The position numbers and the translations under genes are program-made. DNA of 6,344 nucleotides from Chloroflexota bacterium (lineage in GTDB: Bacteria; Chloroflexota; Anaerolineae; UBA1429). The stretch spans positions 1-6,344 of the forward strand of contig JAAZBY010000231.1 of assembly GCA_012513595.1 (NCBI GenBank), written 5' to 3'. Each line of letters opens with the position of its first letter. Within the stretch, counting starts at the first letter, position 1. The notes beneath the pieces were generated by a model. It was not told where the DNA came from. It saw only the letters and a list, made by a program, of their open reading frames with translations, and did not search any database. Below are positions 1 through 4,911 of the stretch, piece by piece.

Positions 1-352
1 ACAGCAACTCCACGGACGGTTGCGCCTCAGGCGAGGCCGGGCCATGGACCACAGCGCCCATGCTGCCGGCATCGGCCGCCATGGCCGCCAACACCTCTTC
101 CCGCGAGGCGAGGGCCTTAAGCACGGTGGACCCGTCGCCCGCCGCGCCCAGCGCCTGCAGGGTCGCCTGCACGGCTGGCTGGCCGCCGTCCGCCGCAACG
201 AACAACCGCTGGCTGACGCTGGGGTTGGCGGGGATGGCCAGCCGCATGATGGCGATGTACATCGCCGCCACAACGGCCAGGATGGCCAGGAAGTGGTTCC
301 GCACGGCGACCAGACCCTCTTTGTAGACGAGGTAGGCATACCGTCTCAGCAT
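1..352 (-). CDS. ABC-2 type exporter permease subunit, N-terminal part (3' end outside window)
   Basis: Likely membrane subunit of an ABC exporter working with the ATPase encoded just upstream on the same strand. Reading leftward from ATG (352-350) gives 117 codons with no stop, beginning MLRRYAYLVYKEG. A short basic cytoplasmic N terminus is followed by one hydrophobic helix at about residues 20-40, then a mostly hydrophilic stretch from about residue 41 to the edge. That stretch would be the start of the large external domain placed between helix 1 and the remaining helices in this permease type. The start is well supported: the A of its ATG is the last base of the ATPase TGA (TGATG overlap, translational coupling), and AAGGGG lies 8 nt upstream inside the ATPase gene. 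ABC-2 membership rests on the partner gene and this topology, not on a conserved motif. The remaining helices lie outside the window. Substrate unknown. Confidence 0.8.
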   Translation of the reverse strand, partial: MLRRYAYLVYKEGLVAVRNHFLAILAVVAAMYIAIMRLAIPANPSVSQRLFVAADGGQPAVQATLQALGAAGDGSTVLKALASREEVLAAMAADAGSMGAVVHGPASPEAQPSVELL

Positions 353-1221
353 CAGGTCAACCCCTTGCCCGTCACGCGGACAAAGATCTCGTCGAGGGTG
401 GCCTCCTGAGAGTGGATGGTCTCCACACGCCCCTCGGTGATCAGTGCGTTCAGGCGTCGGGCGTTCTCCTCGTCCGTCAGTGACAGGACCTCACGCACGA
501 GCTGGCCGTTACTGCGGTACTCCACCTCGGCCAGGCGCTGCCCGTAGGCGAGCTTGAGGCTGCGCGGCGAATCCAGGGCGACGATCTCTCCCTCGTGCAG
601 AAAGGCGACCCGGTCGCAGAGGGCGTCGGCGATGTGCATGTTGTGCGTGGTGAGGAAGACCGTCGCGCCGCGGTCGCGTAGGTCGCGGATGAGGCTGACC
701 ACATCGCGGGAACTGGTGGGGTCCAGCCCGGCGACGGGCTCGTCAAGGAAGAGGATGCGCGGGCGGTTGAGCAGGGCGCGCGCCAGGACGAGCCGTTGCT
801 GCATCCCCCGCGAATAGGCCGCCACGCGCTTGTGAGCCGCCTCCTCCAGGCCCAGCAGCCTCAGGAGGTCCATCGGGGGCTCTGTGGGGACGTCGAACAT
901 CCGGGCGTAGAAGGCCAGGTTCTCATAGCCGGTGAGTTTGGAGTAGAGATTGGGCTGCTCGAACGAGACCCCGATCAGGTTGCGCATCTGCGGGGGGCGC
1001 CGGCGGACGTCCATCCCGGCGATGGTGGCAGTGCCTCGCTGTAGGGGGATCACGCCCGTCAGGACCTTCTGCGTGGTCGACTTGCCCGCGCCGTTGGGGC
1101 CCAGGAAGCCCAAGATCTCAGCCTCGGCGACGTCAAACGTCACCCCTTTGACGGCGTACCGCTCGTCGTGCGTGTAGGAATGGTACAGGTTCTCCACATG
1201 GATCATGGGGGCCTCGCTCAC
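352..1221 (-). CDS. ABC exporter ATP-binding subunit (multidrug/ABC-2 type, COG1131-like)
   Basis: Cytoplasmic ATPase that should power export through the adjacent permease. All nucleotide-binding motifs are visible in the 289-residue product: Walker A GPNGAGKST at 41-49, Q-loop glutamine 89 in SFEQPN, a degenerate signature YSRGMQQR at 136-143 in place of LSGGQ, Walker B ILFLDEP at 156-162 with D160 and E161, D-loop AGLD 164-167, and H-loop H193 in LTTHN. The tail from about 225 ends with ATLDEIFVRVTGKG, the C-terminal pattern usual in DrrA/YbhF-like exporter ATPases. The longest reading starts at GTG (1221-1219) with only a weak SD. ATG at residue 6 (1206-1204) has GAGG 5 nt upstream and gives MIHVENLYHSY, a more typical family N terminus, so 1206 is an equally good or better start. 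It is the first gene of a two-gene operon behind a TTGACA promoter. Drug, antibiotic or lipid export are all possible. Confidence 0.93.
   Translation of the reverse strand: MSEAPMIHVENLYHSYTHDERYAVKGVTFDVAEAEILGFLGPNGAGKSTTQKVLTGVIPLQRGTATIAGMDVRRRPPQMRNLIGVSFEQPNLYSKLTGYENLAFYARMFDVPTEPPMDLLRLLGLEEAAHKRVAAYSRGMQQRLVLARALLNRPRILFLDEPVAGLDPTSSRDVVSLIRDLRDRGATVFLTTHNMHIADALCDRVAFLHEGEIVALDSPRSLKLAYGQRLAEVEYRSNGQLVREVLSLTDEENARRLNALITEGRVETIHSQEATLDEIFVRVTGKGLT
361..366 (-). promoter_or_regulatory. Shine-Dalgarno site of the ABC permease, inside the ATPase gene
   Basis: On the minus strand AAGGGG lies within the last codons of the ATPase (KGLT), 8 nt before the permease ATG. Together with the TGATG overlap it suggests coupled synthesis of the two subunits. 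Confidence 0.6.
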
Positions 1222-1259
1222 CGCTCTACCGTACGCGACGCTATGTGCGAATAGTTATC

Positions 1260-1289
1260 ATCGTATGCACAGCGGGAGGCCGGTGTCAA
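1260..1289 (-). promoter_or_regulatory. Predicted sigma70-type promoter for the ABC operon
   Basis: On the minus strand a perfect -35 TTGACA (1289-1284) is followed after 18 bp by TACGAT (1265-1260), which matches four of six bases of TATAAT. Transcription would start near 1253, leaving a leader of about 30 to 50 nt before the GTG or ATG start of the ATPase. The call rests on consensus match and placement only. Confidence 0.6.
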
Positions 1290-1319
1290 GATGCCAGGGG
1301 TAGGGCCGGCCGCCTCGGG

Positions 1320-1348
1320 TTGGCTTTACCGCCCGTCTACGGTACAAT
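1320..1348 (+). promoter_or_regulatory. Predicted sigma70-type promoter for the MFS gene pair
   Basis: TTGGCT (1320-1325, four of six matches to TTGACA) and TACAAT (1343-1348, five of six to TATAAT) are separated by 17 bp. The predicted start near 1355 gives an untranslated leader of about 107 nt. Its -35 box is back to back with that of the leftward ABC promoter, with 30 bp between them. A short inverted repeat, CAGGA-GG-TCCTG (1349-1360), lies across the predicted start and could be an operator, although it is short. Confidence 0.55.
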
Positions 1349-1393
1349 CAGGAGGTCCTGGAGCATTGCCGGGCCGCGAACTGGTGGTTTCCC

Positions 1394-1454
1394 GAGCCCT
1401 CCGTGCCGGGCGGATCCAGGCGCGCACACACCCAACCCATTCAGACGGAGGCTC
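1394..1454 (+). promoter_or_regulatory. Leader inverted repeat that could mask the SD of the first MFS gene
   Basis: GAGCCCTCCG (1394-1403) can pair with CGGAGGCTC (1446-1454) as nine Watson-Crick pairs with one bulged C (1399), closing a 42-nt loop. The right arm contains CGGAGG (1446-1451), the better SD candidate for the ATG at 1462, so the stem would hide the ribosome site. This is read directly from the sequence. Any regulatory role is inference, and G+C-rich leaders form such pairings by chance. Confidence 0.35.
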
Positions 1455-1461
1455 ACAGGGG

Positions 1462-2787
1462 ATGGCACGCGACCTACGCCACAGCGCCGCCCGGCTGGCC
1501 CGCCGTATCACCAACATCCAGCCGACCGACCAGGCCTCACCCGCGCAGCGCCGGGGCATGCGTATGCTCTGGCTGGACGGTTTCCTCTCCTCGGCCAGCA
1601 CCGCCTTTTACGGCGAGTTCGTGGTGCTCTACATGCTGGCTCTGGGGGCCTCCTCGACGACTCTGGGCCTGCGCGCCTCCATCAACAGCGCCGCAGCGCT
1701 GGCGGCGCCGCTGGTCGGCGCCTGGCTGGTGGCTCACAGCGGTCGGCGGAAACGCTGGGTACTGCTCGGGCCTGGCGGAGTGGCCCGGCTGGCCCTTCTG
1801 ATGATGGCTGCGGTGCCGTTCCTGCTAAAGGGGCAGGCTGCGGTAGGGCTTTTTGTGGCTTTGCTCGCCCTGCAGTCGTTTGCCGGGGCGCTGGGGATGC
1901 CCGCGCACAACTCGCTCCTGGGCGACGTGGTGCCGCTGCCCATCCGCGGCCGGTTCCTCGGCTCCAGCATGATGCTGAACAACATCGCCACGGTGGCCGT
2001 TCTGCCGCTGGCCGGCTACGTGATCGACAAGATTGGCGGGCTGGGCGCCTACCAGGTGGCCTGGCTGCTGGCGGCGGTGGTCGGCCTGGCCGCGACGGCG
2101 GCCTACTGGCGGGTGCCCGACATCCACGGAGAAGAGTCGCGCGCGGCGCAGGCGCCGGGCAGCCTTCGGCAGATCTGGGAACGCTTCCGGGCCGACCGGG
2201 CCTTCGTCGTCTTTTGTGGCATCAACTTTGTCTGGACGTTGGGCATCAACCTATCAGGGCCGTTCTTCACGGTGCACATGGTCGAGACACTTGGCTTTAG
2301 CGCCGAGACCATCGCCTACCTGGCCACGGTGACGACGCTGTTCAACGTGGTGGCGCTGCGCTACGCCGGCGGCCTGGTAGACAAGTTCGGCGCCCCGCGG
2401 GTGACGGCGGTGGCCATGCTCCTGGTCCCGATCATGCCAATCCTGTGGGTTTTTGCGCGCACGCCGCTGCACGTAGGTATTGTCAAAGTGTACGGGTTCC
2501 TGGCCTGGGCCGGGTTCCACGTGGCGGCGCTGCCGCTTCTTCTGCAGTTGGCCCCGCCGGCACACCGTTCCCAGTACGTGGCCATCCTGAACACCACGAA
2601 CGGTGTGGCCAGCGTGCTGGCCCCGCTGGCGGCCGCCTGGGTCTATGGCCGCTGGGGCTTTACCACCAACCTGCTCCTCTCCGCTGGCGGCCGCATGGCC
2701 GCTGCGCTTCTGTTCGTCTGGGCGTTGCAGCGGGGTGTCCTTTCGCGGGCCCTCCGGCCGGCAGAGGAGGCCGGGGCCCCAGGCTAA
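1462..2787 (+). CDS. Major Facilitator Superfamily transporter, first of a tandem pair
   Basis: Probable secondary transporter of the inner membrane, most likely an efflux protein; substrate unknown. The 441-residue product has a hydrophilic, basic N terminus (1-32) and about twelve hydrophobic helices in two six-helix halves, split by a polar loop at about 215-247. The C-half motif A is intact in loop 8-9, GGLVDKFGAPR at 303-313, with D307. The N-half copy (AWLVAHSGRRK, 87-97) has kept only GRRK and lost the aspartate. Acidic D39 and E52 in helix 1, and LGDVVPLP..RGR at 153-164, are shared with the next gene. The reading frame is open upstream to 1291, but ATG 1462 is preferred. It has CGGAGG 10 nt upstream (or AGGGG directly adjacent), lies downstream of a good promoter, and the extra upstream translation is low-complexity and not transporter-like. 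A TTG at 1366 with AGGAGG 10 nt upstream is an alternative, but it would begin almost at the predicted transcript start. Confidence 0.9.
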   Translation: MARDLRHSAARLARRITNIQPTDQASPAQRRGMRMLWLDGFLSSASTAFYGEFVVLYMLALGASSTTLGLRASINSAAALAAPLVGAWLVAHSGRRKRWVLLGPGGVARLALLMMAAVPFLLKGQAAVGLFVALLALQSFAGALGMPAHNSLLGDVVPLPIRGRFLGSSMMLNNIATVAVLPLAGYVIDKIGGLGAYQVAWLLAAVVGLAATAAYWRVPDIHGEESRAAQAPGSLRQIWERFRADRAFVVFCGINFVWTLGINLSGPFFTVHMVETLGFSAETIAYLATVTTLFNVVALRYAGGLVDKFGAPRVTAVAMLLVPIMPILWVFARTPLHVGIVKVYGFLAWAGFHVAALPLLLQLAPPAHRSQYVAILNTTNGVASVLAPLAAAWVYGRWGFTTNLLLSAGGRMAAALLFVWALQRGVLSRALRPAEEAGAPG

Positions 2788-2869
2788 CGACACCGAGAGC
2801 CGCGCACGCCCGGGCGGCCCCTCACCCTGAAGGTGGCCATGGCGGCCACCACCCTCTAGGAGATGCGTC
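2788..2869 (+). other. Intergenic spacer between the MFS genes with a 7-bp hairpin
   Basis: GGTGGCC (2832-2838) and GGCCACC (2844-2850) form a perfect 7-bp stem with a 5-nt loop. It ends 6 nt before the SD of the second MFS gene. No T-run follows, so it is not a standard intrinsic terminator. No promoter-like pair was seen in the 82-bp spacer, which supports read-through from the first gene. A role in mRNA stability or in setting the ratio of the two proteins is possible but unproven. Confidence 0.4.
2857..2862 (+). promoter_or_regulatory. Shine-Dalgarno site that selects a TTG start
   Basis: TAGGAG lies 7 nt before TTG 2870, the ideal distance, and that TTG opens the second MFS frame. An ATG at 2863 directly touches the SD and is in another frame (a 78-codon reading), too close for normal initiation. 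The SD spacing therefore argues for the TTG. Confidence 0.65.
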
Positions 2870-4219
2870 TTGCTCAATACCGGAGGTCGCTCGCGCTGGC
2901 CGCGAGTGATCCAACGCTTACCCCGTCCGTACCCGACGACGGGAGCCTCGCGCGAGCAGCGGCGTGGCATGCACCTGATCTGGTGGGATGGCATTCTCGC
3001 TTCGGCCGCTGGCGCCTTTGTCAACGAGTTCGTCTCTCTGTACATGCTGGCCTTGGGCGCCAGCTCCACGACCGTGGGCCTGCGGGCCACGGTGAATAGC
3101 GCCGCCTCTCTGGCGGCGCCGCTCTTGGGCGCCTGGCTGGTAGCCAGGTTCCAGCGGCGCAAAGTCTGGGTCCTCCTGGGGCCCGGCGGGTTGGCCCGGC
3201 TGACCGTGCTCTTGATGGCCGGCATCCCACTGGTGGCCCAGGGGCAGACTGCCGTCATTCTTTTCATGACCCTCTTTGCCATCCAGGCCTTTGCCGGTGC
3301 CGTCGGCCAGCCGGCCTGGAACTCGATCCTGGGGGACATTGTGCCGCTGCCCGTCCGCGGGCGGTACATGGGCTCCAAGATGATGTTCAACAACATCGCC
3401 GTGACGGTAATGCTGCCGATCGCGGGGTGGCTCATCGCGCGCATCGGTGGCGTGTCGGGGTACCAGGTGTCGTGGCTGATCGCCGCGCTGATCGGCTTCG
3501 TAGCCACGAGCACCTACTGGCGCGTCCCCGAGGTTGTCGCGACGGGCGGCGTGCGCACCGACTCGGGCGGCGGCCTGCGGGCCGGATGGGGCGCTGTGCT
3601 GCGCGATCGACGCTTTCTCCTGTTCTGCGTCATCAACTTCGTCTGGACGTTCGGCATCCAGCTTTCGGCCCCGTACTTTACCGTGCACATGTCCGAGAAC
3701 CTGGGCTTCTCGGCAGACACCATCGCCTACATCGCCACAGTGACGACGATCTTTAACGTCTTGGCCCTGCGCTTTGCCGGCGAACTGGTTGACCGCTTTG
3801 GTGCGCCGCGGATGACGGCGGTCAGCATGCTGCTGGTGCCGCTCATGCCGATGCTGTGGATCATCGCGCGCACGCCGCTTCACGTCGGGCTCGTCAAGAT
3901 CTACGGGTTCCTGGCCTGGGCGGGGTTCCGCGTGGCCACGACGCCGCTCATCCTCATGCTGGCCCGCGATGAGCACCGCTCCCACTATGTCGCCGTGTTC
4001 AACACCGTAAACGGGGTGGCCAACATGCTAGGGGCTCTGCCGGCGGCCTGGCTGTATGCGAACCTGGGGTTCAGCGCCAACCTGCTTGCCTCGGCCGGCG
4101 GGCGTCTGCTCGGCGGGCTCCTCTTTGTCTGCCAGTTGCGGAGCGGGGCCTTCGCCGCGCGTCGCGCAGAGCGGGAGAAGGTTCGCAGCGACGCTGCCGC
4201 GCCCGCGGCGGGCGGATGA
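2870..4219 (+). CDS. Major Facilitator Superfamily transporter, second of a tandem pair
   Basis: Paralogue of the preceding gene and probably made from the same mRNA. From QRRGM (residues 30-34 here, 29-33 there) to near the C terminus the two align with no gaps at a constant offset of one residue. Identity is about 124 of 193 positions in the N half by hand count. The 449-residue product has about twelve helices, a polar central loop at about 218-248, C-half motif A intact (GELVDRFGAPR, 304-314, D308), and N-half motif A without its aspartate (AWLVARFQRRK, 88-98). D40 and E53 in helix 1 match D39 and E52 of the first protein. The N-terminal 29 residues and the C-terminal tail from about 425 are unrelated between the copies. 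The start is TTG with TAGGAG 7 nt upstream; M34 (ATG 2969) is a less likely alternative because the conserved QRRG would be lost. Substrate unknown; efflux is favoured by the divergent ABC exporter. Confidence 0.88.
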   Translation: MLNTGGRSRWPRVIQRLPRPYPTTGASREQRRGMHLIWWDGILASAAGAFVNEFVSLYMLALGASSTTVGLRATVNSAASLAAPLLGAWLVARFQRRKVWVLLGPGGLARLTVLLMAGIPLVAQGQTAVILFMTLFAIQAFAGAVGQPAWNSILGDIVPLPVRGRYMGSKMMFNNIAVTVMLPIAGWLIARIGGVSGYQVSWLIAALIGFVATSTYWRVPEVVATGGVRTDSGGGLRAGWGAVLRDRRFLLFCVINFVWTFGIQLSAPYFTVHMSENLGFSADTIAYIATVTTIFNVLALRFAGELVDRFGAPRMTAVSMLLVPLMPMLWIIARTPLHVGLVKIYGFLAWAGFRVATTPLILMLARDEHRSHYVAVFNTVNGVANMLGALPAAWLYANLGFSANLLASAGGRLLGGLLFVCQLRSGAFAARRAEREKVRSDAAAPAAGG

Positions 4220-4233
4220 CGCGCGCCCATCCA

Positions 4234-4263
4234 TTGACAGGCCCGGTCAGCGTGGCATATCAT
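4234..4263 (+). promoter_or_regulatory. Predicted strong sigma70-type promoter for the bPH2-sulfatase operon
   Basis: Perfect TTGACA (4234-4239) and TATCAT (4258-4263, five of six to TATAAT) with an 18-bp spacer start 15 nt after the stop of the second MFS gene. The predicted transcript start near 4270 leaves a leader of about 27 nt that contains the SD. This makes the two downstream genes a separate transcription unit, although read-through from the MFS genes cannot be excluded since no terminator is seen. Confidence 0.65.
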
Positions 4264-4282
4264 CAGGGGGGTAGTACCACCG

Positions 4283-4290
4283 AAGGGAGG
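4283..4290 (+). promoter_or_regulatory. Shine-Dalgarno site fixing the bPH2 protein start
   Basis: AAGGGAGG stands 6 nt before ATG 4297. It supports that start over the in-frame ATG at 4216, which overlaps the end of the MFS gene and has the predicted promoter between itself and the SD. Confidence 0.7.
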
Positions 4291-4296
4291 GCCACG

Positions 4297-4890
4297 ATGG
4301 AGAGCCGTGTGTTTCGTCCCGACATCCGCCTGCAGACCAAGTACTTTCTGATCGTCGTTCTGTCATTTGTCCTTTTCATATTCCCGTGGATTTTCCTTGG
4401 GTTTGCGCATGGCTTGGGCTGGACGTACGTCATCCTCTTCCTGCTTGGTAACATGATCTGGATGGCCGTCGCCTTTGCCCTGATCGGGCCGTACTACCGC
4501 TCGATCTCCTACGAGCTCACGGACGAAGAGATCCGGGTGCGCAAGGGGATAATCACCAAGACGGTGCAGACGGTGCCGTACCGCACCATCACCAACATCG
4601 AGGTAAAGCGCGGCCCGCTGGACCGCCTCCTGGGCATCGGCGGCATCCACGCGCAGACGGCCGGGTACTCTCAGCAGGCCGTGGCAGAGGCGCAGCTCGG
4701 CGGACTGGTGGACTATGAAGAGGTCAGCCAGCAGCTCTACGCCGCACTGCGCAGGTACCGCGCGCGGACGGGCGCAGCGATCGGCGCCGAGCAGGTCCCG
4801 GCGCCCGAGGCGCAGGCGCCCCTGGCCCAAGACACCTTGCGAGAGATCCTCGACGAGCTCCGCGCCGTCAAGCAGATACTTGCCAAGTGA
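4297..4890 (+). CDS. Small membrane protein with bacterial PH (bPH2/YdbS-like) domain
   Basis: A 197-residue protein with two N-terminal membrane helices (about 17-36 and 43-63), then a cytoplasmic bPH2 domain (about 69-150), then a proline/alanine-rich linker (about 160-178) and a short amphipathic helix (about 180-196, LREILDELRAVKQI) that could form a coiled coil. Diagnostic for the family is the run YELTDEEIRVRKG (72-84), then VPYRTITNIEVKRGPLDRLLG (about 93-113), then a small sheet with HAQTAG. The biochemical role of such proteins is largely unknown; membrane-stress or envelope roles have been suggested for some family members. The chosen ATG has a near-perfect SD and its own promoter. 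The in-frame ATG at 4216 would add 27 residues with no family character. The sulfatase gene starts 21 bp after its stop, so the two are likely co-transcribed. Confidence 0.87.
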   Translation: MESRVFRPDIRLQTKYFLIVVLSFVLFIFPWIFLGFAHGLGWTYVILFLLGNMIWMAVAFALIGPYYRSISYELTDEEIRVRKGIITKTVQTVPYRTITNIEVKRGPLDRLLGIGGIHAQTAGYSQQAVAEAQLGGLVDYEEVSQQLYAALRRYRARTGAAIGAEQVPAPEAQAPLAQDTLREILDELRAVKQILAK

Positions 4891-4896
4891 GTGCGT

Positions 4897-4902
4897 TAGG
4901 AG
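4897..4902 (+). promoter_or_regulatory. Shine-Dalgarno site of the sulfatase gene
   Basis: TAGGAG in the 21-bp spacer after the bPH2 stop, 9 nt before ATG 4912. No promoter fits in this gap, so the sulfatase is expected to be translated from the bPH2 mRNA. Confidence 0.65.
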
Positions 4903-4911
4903 ACCATTTCG

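Noticed and set aside
20..409. Plus-strand open frames at the left edge (129 and 88 codons)
   Set aside because: They are antisense to the ABC permease and the end of the ATPase, which are supported by a TGATG overlap, an SD and intact motifs.
1291..1461. 57-residue N-terminal extension of the first MFS protein
   Set aside because: The region holds the rightward promoter and a likely leader, and its translation is G/R/P-rich and absent from the paralogue.
1245..2300. 351-codon plus-strand frame overlapping the first MFS gene
   Set aside because: The translation is proline/glycine/arginine-rich with no domain, whereas the overlapping frame gives a clean 12-helix transporter with a paralogue next door.
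2832..2856. Intrinsic terminator between the MFS genes
   Set aside because: The stem is followed by ACCCTC, not a T-run, and the second gene lacks a promoter of its own.
2863..3099. 78-codon plus-strand frame starting at the ATG directly after TAGGAG
   Set aside because: The SD touches the ATG, leaving no spacer, and the product has no family character. The TTG at 2870 opens the MFS frame at correct spacing.
2254..3513. 419-codon minus-strand open frame across the end of the first and start of the second MFS gene
   Set aside because: It is antisense to two well-supported transporters and crosses their spacer. The same antisense pattern recurs in both paralogues, as expected from shared codon bias. 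No domain is recognisable.
2918..3985. 355-codon minus-strand open frame inside the second MFS gene
   Set aside because: Its composition (R, G, H, D, Q rich, no hydrophobic core) is that of a shadow frame, and the MFS frame explains the region.
4216..4296. Extended N terminus of the bPH2 protein from an ATG overlapping the MFS stop (ATGA)
   Set aside because: The ATGA overlap suggests coupling, but the 27 extra residues are polar and not part of the family. A good promoter and a near-perfect SD lie between this ATG and the one at 4297.
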